Assembly: GCF_963675165.1 (NCBI RefSeq)
Contig: NC_087387.1
Span: 3,932,990-3,996,989, forward strand
Length of the DNA: 64,000 bases
Direction: 5' to 3'
DNA from: Halichondria panicea
Taxonomy: Eukaryota > Porifera > Demospongiae > Suberitida > Halichondriidae
Positions 1 through 10,932 of this stretch are shown one piece after another. Below the pieces are notes generated by a model. The model was not told the origin of the DNA. It did no database searches and worked only from the letters and a program-made list of their open reading frames with translations. How positions within the stretch are numbered: the stretch's first letter is position 1; every line of letters begins with the position of its first letter. The translations under genes and the position numbers were made by a program.

Positions 1-510
1 ATATACAGAGAGTTAGCTCTCCTTTTTCTGTTCTTTATCACAATCGTTCAATAAGATAAAATAAACGTTCAATGAGATAAAATACGATAAAATTAATAAT
101 AAATTAATTGTCCACCCACGCGCCAAAAGTAAATACCAGGCCCACTATTGAAGGGGCTGGAGTCGAGGCTAATATTAATGTAACCAGGAGTGCACGCACT
201 CCTGCATGATGTAACGTATCAACACTAAATTGTACATGTTCATGACTATGCTCTCATTTGATTTCTTGTTACCATGCACGCTTTTTGGTGTTTTCAGCGG
301 CCAATCCTATCACATTGCAAATCCCTTTCTTTTTCAGATTTGTGTGCATACTAAGTGGATGTCAAGAAGCCAGTACAGAAGTTCAAGATTATATAGAAGA
401 CAGGACGATTATACTGTATAATGAGTTTGTGCATCAGTATTAAAGGACAGCCATTTTAAAGTGCAGTATTTCAAGAGCATGGAGGCCTATGCCTATGATA
501 TCTAGCCAGT

Positions 511-558
511 GCATAATAATATCTATGTAGCATGTATGTTACATAGATATTATTATGC
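511..558. repeat. Perfect 19-bp stem hairpin
   Basis: Positions 511-529 and 540-558 are exact reverse complements (arm begins GCATAATAATATC) around a 10-nt loop. It is AT-rich and lies in gene-free DNA. It could be a tiny fold-back repeat; no function is evident. Confidence 0.8.
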
Positions 559-834
559 CTGAAAATGCACTACACTCACGGTTTCTCAGCCACACCTATC
601 TAGTGGCCACGACACAACATATTAAATGCTGAGATGGCGAAATTGTCTAGGTAAGAGAAGTAGAGCCTGAGAGGTCATCTACCTTGTGGAAATGCTGAGG
701 AAATGCTCATGGAAACAATCGCAAATCTGAAGAAGAGCTTTGTAATCCAGATTGTAGTCGTTTGGAAACCCTGTGCAGAACGTCCTGGATATGGAGAAAA
801 TGCTGGGCAAGACTTACTTACTTAATACTTACTA

Positions 835-1229
835 CCGTATTACTAGAATGTTTGTTTTGCGAGCATCAAACATTTGCAAACTTTGTAATGTTAAACACCT
901 AGCAGCATCTGTAGAGGGGGCGCTTATTCGAAACAGGCGTTTATTGTTTTGTCTACTTCAAACTCTTGCTCATCAGCAGTTATTTATGCTCTTTTTGGCT
1001 GCTGCCACAGCTCTCAGCTTCTGAATCAATCTTAAGTCGTAGGAGTGGTGTTTCCCCCTCTGTGTCCTCTCTGCCATCATAAATAGTATCTATTTATTCT
1101 ATGCTGCCCTTATTTCAGCTGGTTCCACGTGCTAATTCAGCTCCACCCACAGTGCCACGCCCCATACACGGGCGATTATTTAAGAGGGGTGTTTATAAAC
1201 GAGATAGGCGTTTAATCAAGTAAATACGG
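835..1229 (-). mobile_element. TA-flanked MITE, ACTTGATTAAACG family, copy 1
   Basis: The right end reads CAAGTAAATACGG followed by TA, and the left end begins CCGTATTACTAG preceded by TA. The interior matches 13026-13436 in reverse orientation, including the stretch around TGCTGATGAGCAAGAG. Ends and TA flanks fit a Tc1/mariner-type non-autonomous element. The left terminus is diverged. Confidence 0.65.
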
Positions 1230-1796
1230 TACATTGCCAGAACGCAATATATAGTTAGATCGCAAAGGGTCACGGTAGTTAGTCAGACAAAGGACGAGGA
1301 AACATGCAATTTTTAAAATGACAATATTAGTTCCCATTCATGGATAATACAATGAGACATGCAAACAGAGAAAAGGCTAAACAAACTATCTGTCCAGCCA
1401 GTTTTTTGATTGGCTGCAGAGATAGAGCAGTTCAAAAATATTGGGCAAACCCACTGCCAATCCGATGTAAAACCATGCAATGTTATAGTCATGTATCATT
1501 AAAACATCATGTCAAATGAAATTAGTAACTAGCTCGCTTGACATAGGGGGCTCTTCTGTAGCTGTCTGTAAAGAATCGAATCTTGATGTATTAAACACTG
1601 TAGCCAGCCAGCAACCGAGCGTTATCAGCATATACGTGCTATTGTTGTTACGGAATGAAAACGGGTAATTTCCGTGCCGTTTTAAATTTCAATAAGCTGG
1701 CCCTTCCGCTTCTGGAAGAGTTCTACACAAACGTTTTAACAACATTTAACAGCTAGTACGGAACGTCAATTTTATATGAGGGCTGCTGTAGATCTA

Positions 1797-2119
1797 TCGT
1801 ATAGCGGGTATGCTTTTCGAGTGTCTAATTATGGATATTATTTTAAAGTATAGCAGTTTTTTTACGGGACTTACATGTATCCGTATTATTTTTGTAGGGT
1901 AAAAAAATGTGTTACTTCGTGGGCAAGCTGCATGATCTTACCAAAAATGTTACCCACAACAACGTAGGTGTGGTTACTAGAACACATGCAATGCAGTGCA
2001 CGTAACTCACAAAAATCACCACTGTTCAAATTTTTACCCCAAGAAAATTACCCGGGTACGGCATTGGTGAAATCCACAAAATCCGAAAAGATTGGGCCCT
2101 CGAAAATTACCCGCTATAA
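1797..2119. mobile_element. Degenerate MITE of the CCGTATAGCGGG family
   Basis: The left end reads TCGTATAGCGGGTA and the right end AAAATTACCCGCTATA, which are inverted copies of the ends seen at 30155-30347. Both tips are mutated, so the boundaries are approximate. Confidence 0.5.
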
Positions 2120-4232
2120 TTATGGTTCGTACAATTAAATAAATTATATCTACTTTTACGAAGCCAGATCGAGGTTTAATTCTTTTGGAGGTCAAACAAT
2201 TATGTGGAATCTATTCGCCTCGTAAAAAAGCCTACTAGAATTGAGGCTAGGCGCTAGGCAAAGTGTGGCTATAATTATATTAACGTTATCAACCCAGCTG
2301 TCACTAATTTTAGAGGTCAGACAATTAAGCTCGTATAATTATTTAGAGGGTCACTTTAGAGGTATTGGGGTATAAGCCTAGATCTATTAATAAATACGAA
2401 TTAGAAACATTCAAATTTCTTTTTTCATGCCATCTTTTCCCATTATACTGTACCTGTATGAACCTTCTCTTGTCTCTCTGTCTATAGCAATAGCAGTTTA
2501 AAGGAGTGGGGGCCTGCCAACAGCTACCTCGTGTTCAGTGACTGGAGGAGGGCACGTGTACCCAAGGCGTGTACAAACAGTGGTCATTTACACAAGATGA
2601 TGAATATTGTTGCTCTAAATTCCTGATTGCATACTTTGAATAACATTTTCCAAACAGACTAAAAATTTAGATTACAAGTTCACACAAATAAAAAACAGTC
2701 CATGGACTCCATCTTGTGCCGGGTGCTCTACAGTGTAGACTAGCTTGAGCTCACACTCTGAGCCGGCCCCCACGGCTGCATACCACTACAGGTTGTGAGA
2801 CTTGTTGAGTTGAGCATGACCAAACGGGAGAAGACACTTCTCATCCAGCTTCCTCACAGTAGGGTCAACTGAAGACAGAGAACAAGAGCGTTTATTAATG
2901 TATCAGTAAAATATGTACAGTGTTCTACGCATGCAAATACACAATGCACAGTGTACATTAGCATGTACAATACAGTGCATGTAAACACAGACTAGACAGT
3001 TGCTGTACCTTGATTCTATCATCCAGTGCTAAGAGGCACTTGCTCTGAGACCTTTATGTTAACAGAGTCACTTCTGGTGTTCTTGACCAGGAAAGTGTGA
3101 GTGTAGGTGATGGTGTTTGTCTTTGCCCCTCCCAGCATGGCAGTGCGAGTGTTGTGCACTGTGGCCACTGGTCTCACAGTGATGCAGATCGACTGGTCTA
3201 CTCCCAGGGACCTCACAAACTCATCCCTCGGATACACACCACTCATTGTCGACTGTGAAGGGGAGAAACAGACATTGATATACACAAGAGACACAAATAA
3301 TTATTGTTATAGCTATACGATCGTCGACTGTGGAGAGAAGAACAGATTACGTACATTTTAATACAGTACTATAGATGTACGTACATGGGACAAAAATAAT
3401 AAACGATAAGTTATTTACTTAACAAGGGTCACCTACTTGAAGCTGTATATGAGAGTGCTATGTTTTTCTAGCTTCTAATTAAAAACAAAAATAACTCAAA
3501 CAGTTGCTGTGAGCACATAAAAATAACTAAACAGCAAATCTACTGTACAGATTTATGTGATCTACCATTGCATGCTCACCTTAGCGATAAAATTGTTATC
3601 CAGGAAGACGTTGGCTGGTCCGGCCAGCCAGGATGGTGTATGGTGAGGAGTTGGTAGCCTTGGCTTGCAGGAAGGAGTGAGGGGAGAGTCGAGGGACAGA
3701 GCTGTACGTCAGCTCAGGGACCAGGTCAACCAGAGCTATCAGCACCTGTGTACAGTAGGTACCAATCCAGTGTTGTTGAGTGTATAGATATACATTCTCT
3801 ACTTTTAGTGTGGAAACAGAGTGTGCGGAGAAACTATTTTAGAAAGTTGCTTCTGGCCACCAATACGTCTTTATTTGACAGTACTTACTTACAATGCATA
3901 CAGCTACGATTCCAAGTGCTACACATCATACACAACCGGCCACCTTGTGCTCAGTGCTGTCAGCTGGGATGGTTGTGGCTCTGGGAATGGCATACGTGTT
4001 GCAGAACAATCCAGTAGTCATCTGTTAAGGTAAATGTTTCGAGAGTATAATATTATGTGATAGGGGCCGATTTAGAAATTGTTCCATGCAGCTGGAGACC
4101 AGGCTTCCAGATCTACTTGATCATTACTGTAGTCCTATTTGGCATGAGTCATAGTCTATTTATAATGAAGAGGGGGAATAAGCTCTTCCCTTTGGATCCA
4201 ACACTGTCTAGGTGGGGTCGAGAATAATTATA

Positions 4233-4408
4233 CTGTATAGCGGGTAATTTTCTGTGTCCAAATGTTCGCATGAACTACCAAATTTAATATTATAAAAATA
4301 TTCCTACAGCTGTGATGTGCGTACATAGAACCTACTGCGCATTAATTTTCAGATGATGCCCACAATAAGAAAATGTCCACCAAATTACACAAATAACCTG
4401 TTATACGG
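4233..4408. mobile_element. Short MITE, CCGTATAGCGGG family
   Basis: Begins CTGTATAGCGGGTAATTTTC after TA and ends CCTGTTATACGG before TA. It sits in an intron of the decayed DUF4139 gene. The inverted ends are imperfect. Confidence 0.6.
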
Positions 4409-5569
4409 TAGTCTCAGAGAAGCTCTTTTATTAGTAACATCCAGCTAGATCACAAAGCTGACTCAAATTTATCAAACTACAGTACCAAATATTCAGAACA
4501 GCTCCACAAAACCTCACTAATTAATAATCGTCAGTGTACCTCAGCTACAGCAACCTCAAGAGCTGGTGGGGGAGAAGATCGATCCTTTTCCCCTGATGAC
4601 TGTACACAGCTTGCTCTAGCCAGTGACAGAGGAGCCATAGCAGCTAACTCATCCAAACTCTTCGTCTTCCTGTACGTATGGTGGGAACACAAGTGAACTA
4701 CATGCATATAATAACAAAATAATGAACAAATCTAAACAATGAACAAATCTAAACAACTAAATACAATAAAAAGCCTTAGATTTTGAACAATGAGTCTTTT
4801 TTGTACATGTATCTATACGCAGTGTAATCATAAGACTCACATTAATTGCTCGGGAAATGTGGTATACCGTAAGCAGGTAATTTTCGTCGATGCAAATTTT
4901 TGTACGAATTACACATCGTATTTTAATTTAATTTGTGTAAGGCTCAGGATAGTGACGTTGCGGTAGAATAACTGCGTAGTTTTAATTTGCTCTTTAAACA
5001 AACATTTCCACCATACAAGCCGCTATACGGTAACACTCGGTAATGAATACAGTGACTGATGTGCGTACCACCACTCGATCAGATTGTGCAGTTACAGTTG
5101 GCCAAAATAGGACAATGATTTTGCTGATGTATAACAGCATGTCAAATTATAAAGAGTTTACACACTAAGATAATATTATGTGAAGGTAAAAGGATGAGAA
5201 GCTGGCTCAACATAGTGCACAAACAATACAGTACACCAGTCCACACCTTGATGCGTTCAAGCTCCTCTTTACTACCAGTGGTTGTTAGTTCATCATTGGA
5301 GCTCTCCTTTGACGAGTATATCACATCAGTGATCACAGCCTTGCCCTAGCTCCCTGTGGAGAAAGTGAATTTTATAATTAGTCAAACAACCTCATGCAAA
5401 TGATAGAAGCCATTTGGTGAGGTGTACTTTCATTGTAGTTTATAGCTAAGGCATGGGCCACCCGCAAAAAACTTTGCCATGCACCATACCATAGAAGTGT
5501 ATATAATTAATGACCCCCCCCCTATATATATAGGCTATAAGTAGCAAGCCAGACTCTGGATCGAGACTA

Positions 5570-5761
5570 CCGTATAAGTAATTACGCTAGTAACAGGTAG
5601 CTGTATTCAGAGGTGGAAAATTAGTTTTGAGGTTGGATGGCGTTTCTTTAGAGGGCCGCCTTCTAATTGGAGGTAAAAAAACAGCTTTTCCAACCTCCTA
5701 ATACGGTCATTTTTACCAGCGGAATTATTTTAATGTGGCGCATTAAATAGAGCTTATACGG
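5570..5761. mobile_element. MITE with CCGTATAAGTA ends
   Basis: Left end TA|CCGTATAAG, right end CTTATACGG|TA. The inside contains a second inverted pair around GAGGTTGG...CCAACCTCC. It lies between the first two exons of the DUF4139 remnant. The interior differs from the AGCGGG family although the outer ends are shared. Confidence 0.6.
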
Positions 5762-6533
5762 TACCCTGTAAGCTAATGTGTAATCAAAAACCACCCCAAC
5801 CGCTAGATTTAGACACTACACAACTCCAACTCGTTGTATAGAACACAAGACACCCACAACTAAACACCCACCTGACAGAGTTCTGGTACGTGACATGGTC
5901 GACACTAGTCTGTCAGGTCAGAGGAGCTGAACGAAGTTGAAAAATACGGCCTGGTATTGATTGTATCTGGGCGTGGTAGGAACCCATTCTCTCCAGTAGA
6001 TCTAGCAAGATGAACTGACAACCTCTCTTGACCGTCGGCACGATCTTGGTAGACCACCACAGAGTCGATGGGCGAGTCTCTCACTTTAGTCTCGATCATC
6101 TGAACACCTGAAGTATCTCTAGATCGATGCTATTTTACAAGTCCAATGGCTGATATAATATGATAACTGGTATCACAGTTTACTGAGAAGAGGTTTCACT
6201 GCCACAGGTGAGTCCTATCTTCTGTGAGTGAATCTGATTCTTTAATACGAATTTGGTAAAGATCACTCCTGACAAAATTGTCATCTTAGTCTAAGACTCT
6301 ACGCGGCTAGGCTGTAAAGACCCTGCTCTGCACATGTGCGTCAGCTGTGTAGATCTATGGAGTCAAGCTAGCCTCCTCAAGCTCAGTCAGTGGATCAGAG
6401 GTATTCCAGATGCAATTCAGTTGTGTAGACCATGCAGAATGTTTCTAAGAACATAACTTTATGGCTCTTTTAATTAAAAATGTACGTATCAAGTCCCCCA
6501 TGATCAGTTTGTGAAATTGCGTTCTTGTCGCTA

Positions 6534-6786
6534 CCGTACTTATTCGATTTAATTGAAGCCAGAGGTTGTTTCGTTTTGAGGTTGAAGAATTGTGTGAAGT
6601 CCTGGTATCGCATATTTAGAGGGTTGCATCTAGCGGCCTGGAATTGAGGCTATGGTTTGACCTCTATTTTAGGACACGACATAAAAAAATGATTGTCAAC
6701 GCAGCAGTCGCTACTTTTTAGAGTGCCTAAGATCCCCTCGAGGGTATCGCATATTTGGAGGGTCGCCTTAAATCGAATAAGTACGG
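6534..6786. mobile_element. MITE with CCGTACTTATTCGATTTAA ends
   Basis: Left end TA|CCGTACTTATTCGATTTAA and right end TTAAATCGAATAAGTACGG|TA are exact reverse complements over 19 bp and flanked by TA. Length 253 bp with no coding. Confidence 0.85.
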
Positions 6787-7016
6787 TAGCCTCTTTCCAA
6801 GGCCAAGTGTTTTCTTTATTGTTGCACTAGTGCCAGTACAAATACACGCATAATGGGAAAAATTTGGCGAATAAGCCATTTGAACCAAATTCTCTCGGGC
6901 GTAGCTACTATTTCAATTACGAATGTTCGCCGCTTAAATTTGGTGTAGAATCTGCCAAATCACTCACCAAATTTCCCCTTATACAGTAGTTGCATTTTGT
7001 GCTACGTATAATTATA

Positions 7017-7298
7017 CCATCTTTCTTCTAATTACAGCACCACTAAAATTAATTATGATTTTCCAGTGGCGTACAAATAGAACATGAAAAACTGTAATTC
7101 CAATTTGGCGCTTAGCAATAGAACGTAGAGTACTAGTAGCTGTTTCCATGAGGCTATCATAGATCAGTTGTACGTAGCACCTCGATTAAAGGCCGCGGTA
7201 TAACTAATTACCTAAGCACCAGCAAAAGTAAAAGTTACTTGGCGCTCAATTGACTTGGCACTTCTATTAGAGTGGTGCTGTAATTAGAAGAAAGACGG
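7017..7298. mobile_element. MITE with long inverted ends (CTTTCTTCTAATTACAGC)
   Basis: The inverted ends span about 28 bp (CCATCTTTCTTCTAATTACA at the left, its complement at the right with one change) and are flanked by TA. Length 282 bp, no coding. Confidence 0.85.
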
Positions 7299-8510
7299 TA
7301 CTACCGTACTCACCCGAAACTACGCCCCCCCCCCCCCTTTTTTGCAGAACTCTTATTTGGGGGGGGGCTTAACTGTTTCATAAATACGCCCCTCTTTACT
7401 GTATGCACAAAAAGACATCCAGTGCATGCAGAGAGTAGAAATATTTACAGAATGTGTAGTAGTACAGTGTAGACATTTATTCTTTTATAATTAGCAAATA
7501 GAAACTCATCTTATAAAGACTGGTTTATTGTCACCCTTTGTGAGTGAATAAAATTATGCTCGAATCATCAAATAAGTGAGTGGAGTGTGAGGTGTGTGGG
7601 GGGAGGAGAGGGGGCTGTCTATATTGTCCGAGAACGTTCGCATATCAGTAATTTTTTTATACTGTAGGTCTTAATAGTCGATCATTTCCCACTATTTTTC
7701 ACCATTATGGACGAAGATAACTAAACATTTCATTGGCTCACATAATTATATAATTACTGACTGACATTATTAAACTTACAAAATTTGCACAAAAATAATG
7801 TACTCCAGTGCATGTATTATACTAGCAGATTTTGCAACTTGAGATTTTGAACATTCAGAATAAATTTCTTTCAGGACACTAATGTAATACTATGATACAC
7901 ATCTCTTTGATGAGCATTTTGTTGCTACGTTATTCAACAGAACAGGTATTATATTACATGTAACTGAAAGACATTGTGTACCATTTCTGTCAGTTTAGTC
8001 ATTGGCAATCATTAATGTAAGTCTACTGTTATGCGATAATTTACGGAAATTTCTCATTAAAGTAGTCTAGACCTTTGGACACGTTCTTGGTTCCAGACTG
8101 GATAACTAAATAAAGTCTGGCCATGCCCTCCGAGACTAAACCAGATAATCGAAGGATCAACTATACGCCCTGATCCACCCACTTAAATAGATAAACTGCA
8201 CACGGGAGTATGCACATGCAACAGATAAACATACCTGTGTCCATAGTAACATGCAGTTGTTAATTGCTCATGCGCATTAAAGGACACGCCCCTTTCAGAG
8301 GAAATTGCCAAGCCGGATAATCGAGGTTCCAGATAATTAAACTATAATTATTGCCAAACTTATAATTATTATTTTCCATATAATAGTGCTCGTTATATAA
8401 TAAGAGTTGTCCATTTTTTCGTAGGGTAATCTTTTTTAGCATGTAGCTTGCTGAACTGTAACAAATCAGAAGTGATGCTGATTTTAAATTCACAAATTGA
8501 TATTTCTCAG

Positions 8511-9560
8511 GGTTGTTGGTGGGTTATCAACATTGTTGGGTTCTTTGAGGTGTTCTGTGATGTGGAGCCCAAGAGGAAGGCACTGGCTGCAGCTAATGCT
8601 GAGCTGGCAGCAGCACAGGAGAAACTCTCCAAGATAAAGGGAAAATAAAGGGAGACAAGTTGATCATTGACAACTACTTTAGTGTGTGCTTACTTACAAT
8701 GTATGTATAATATGTAATTATATTATAGCCACTAGAATGAATGTGGGTGTATACATTTATCCTCACTGTAGGATTTAGATGACAACCTGGCTGAGCTGAC
8801 GAAAGAGTTTGAAGAGGCAACTTCTGCAAAGCTGAGATGTCAGCAACAGGCCGAAGCCACTGCCAGCACTATCTCACTAGCTAACAGGTGCGTACATTTT
8901 TGAAAGCACTGCGGATGCCTCGGTGGATGTGTCAAAGTAATCTAAATCCCACTAAAAAGCAATGTAAAATTGTTTACTGCTCAGCTTTCCTTTGTATTAA
9001 ATTCGTTCTCTTTGTTGCTGTACATTGTTTTATAGTGTGGGCCTAAAGGTTATTGTTCCCTCCCTCTCTACAGACTGGTCGGTGGTCTTGCCTCAGAGAA
9101 AGTGCGATGAGCGGAGTCTATTGAGAAGTTTAAACAAGAGGCGATGACATTGGCTGGTGACGTGCTCCTAACGTCATCCTATCTGTCGTATGTAGGCTGT
9201 TTTGGACGCAACTATCGTACTTATCTACTGGAGACAAAATGGATGAGTGCCTCAAGACTATACAGGTACGTGTGTTGTGTGAGTGTCAGTATGGTCAAGT
9301 ATGTTCACATTGGATTGGATAGCCTACCATTCCTATGACTGAGGATCTGGATGTCCTCTTCCTGCTCACTGATGGTGCCACAATCGCTCGTTGGAACAAT
9401 GAAAAGCTGCCCAGTGATCGAATGTCTGTCGAGAATGCTACTATCCTCACAAATGCAGAGCGCTGGCCACTCATGATTGATCCCCAGCTACAAGGCATAT
9501 CAAATGGATCAAGACACGAGAGGGGGATCAATTGCAGATTGTCCGACTTGGACAGAAGGG
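8511..9560 (+). pseudogene. Dynein remnant: stalk coil 2 and start of AAA5, heavily broken
   Basis: The first exon starts after TATTTCTCAG and reads [20 protein letters not shown]; the second is DLDDNLAELTKEFEEATSAK; the third RLVGGLASEKVR then TGA. The fourth contains PMTEDLDVLFLLTDGATIAR and then loses frame: the expected KWIKTREGDQLQIVRLGQKG is readable only after removing two bases of the ATAT at 9497-9500. Four lesions in about one kilobase make this the most decayed part of the gene. Confidence 0.85.
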
Positions 9561-10559
9561 GTACGTAAGAAAGTTTTAAGATTGCTAGACTATAGTGTGA
9601 CATACCATATAAAGAGGCATTCCAATAAGTTAACTGACTTTGTTTTGTTTTCGAAATCCCACTACAACTAGAGTGAATACCCAATCAGTTGAGCTTTCTT
9701 ATGTGTATTCCTAACCAGCTACCTGGATACCATTGAGCGAGCTGTGAGCAATGGTGACTGTCTCCTACTAGAGAATATTGGTGAGTCAGTGGACCCAGTG
9801 TTGGACCCTCTACTGGGACGACTCACTATCAAGAAGGGCAAGTATATCAAGATAGGTGACAAGGAGATTGAATGTCATCCTAACTTTAGGCTCATTCTAC
9901 AAGTGAGAGCACAAGATCACTTAACAGTGTAAACTAGTTACCGTAACAAAACATGTTATCATTTCACTTTCGTACGTGCACCCGTTTGTTCGAATTTTTC
10001 TGAAGAGATTCAATGCTAGTTTTTGTATTTACGCTTCTAGTTCTAGTGTGAGAGTAAATGTGAGGATGCTGAGAATTAATGCCTTGCATGGTGTCATTGT
10101 GCGCAAGCGAGGTATAGTGTGTGTGTCTGTCTGTTTGTCTGGCTGCTCACTGACCAATGAAGTGCAAGCAAGGGCTTATAAAGAGAAGGGTCAGGGCCCT
10201 TGGTACAATTAAGAGAAGTGCTATAGGCTTTAGGAATGTTTTCTTATATCAATTTGGATTTTCAAAATATAGCTTCCTTTTCGGGTTATCCATTTGCAGT
10301 CTCTTCAGACTCGGTGCGTAGCAAAATCTGCTGGTAGCTGCAAAAGTGAGAAAAGAGCTGAAAAAAGCTGCACCTGCAGCAAGCCAGTGGATTTTGAACT
10401 CCTTTTTAGCAACTATCATGTCGATCATTTCCCATGATGCATGCAGTATAAATGTTGCAGGCAAATGTTCAGGTGGAGGCATCAGCACCGGTAATGCTTT
10501 TATTACTAGAATATTTTGAGAGTATTAAACATGCTTAAATGTGAACTTTGCGAGTGGTA

Positions 10560-10932
10560 CAGTAGATTATCGGCCCCCCCATTATCCGGAACCTCAATTA
10601 TCGGCTTGGTAATTTTTCTGAACATCTGCTATACAGTATGTGCATCAAGGGACACACGTCCCTTGATGCACATACTGTATAGCAGATTATTTTAGAGGCA
10701 CTAAATTTTCCACGGATTAATTTACCCAAACAACAACATTTCGAGGATTTTATTTTCGAGGATAGTGGTTCAAATGACACACCCCTACTGTAGAGAGGTT
10801 CCAATATCAGATGTAAACCAATTTTCGAGGCACTCACTTTTTGTTTTTCTGGGTCAATCCTCGAAAACTCGAAAATATCGTACCTCGAAAATAACCAGCT
10901 AGGCCTGTCTATGGATAATCGAGGTTTTACTG
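10560..10932. mobile_element. pogo/Tigger-like MITE in a dynein intron
   Basis: Left end TA|CAGTAGATTATCGG, right end GGATAATCGAGGTTTTACTG|TA. The ends resemble the CAGTAGAACCTCG family at 31451-31837. It contains the perfect hairpin 10624-10687. Confidence 0.65.
10624..10687. repeat. Perfect 30-bp-stem hairpin with 4-nt loop
   Basis: 10624-10653 (ATCTGCTATACAGTATGTGC...) and 10658-10687 are exact reverse complements around the loop ACAC. It lies inside the MITE at 10560-10932 in a dynein intron. The absence of any mismatch suggests a recent origin, a precursor-like RNA hairpin, or an assembly fold-back. Confidence 0.9.

Larger units (their letters stand above)
2671..6099 (-). pseudogene. 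Decayed DUF4140/DUF4139 (F37C4.5-like, MuiA-related) gene
   Basis: Six exon-like blocks on the minus strand follow the order of this family: about 6099-5874 (N-terminal DUF4140, with IDSVVVYQDRA), 5353-5247 (GKAVITDVIYSSKES), 4669-4540, 3745-3580 (start of DUF4139, VLIALVDLVPELTY and LAGPANVFLDNNF in two frames), 3252-3009 (TYTHTFLVKNTRSD, SEQVPLST) and 2868-2671 (VYTVEHPAQDGVHGL). GT/AG sites flank most blocks. Lesions seen: frame changes and a stop in the first block, an in-frame TAG just before GKAV, a frame change inside LAG/GPANV, an extra G after PLST, and TAG at 2786-2788 where the family usually has an acidic residue. The central coiled coil typical of the family was not found. The biochemical role of the family is not established. 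A pseudogene is the best reading; some single-base indels could be assembly errors. Confidence 0.72.
6100..8510. other. Gene-free interval between the two divergent pseudogenes
   Basis: No exon-like coding was found on either strand. The interval holds two well-defined MITEs (6534-6786, 7017-7298), a probable third around 6850-6990 (AAATTTGGCGA... CACCAAATTTCC), and a C-run/G-run pair at 7324-7368. In particular, no upstream dynein exon (AAA1-AAA4) was seen here. Confidence 0.7.

Noticed and set aside
230-443. Overlapping short open frames near the left edge
   Set aside because: No family resemblance, no splice or promoter context, and two frames overlap out of phase.
3107-3361. Plus-strand open frame of 84 codons
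   Set aside because: It is the antisense shadow of the DUF4139 exon on the minus strand.
9295-9684. Minus-strand open frame of 129 codons
   Set aside because: It is antisense to the dynein exon 9323-9560 and shows no family match.
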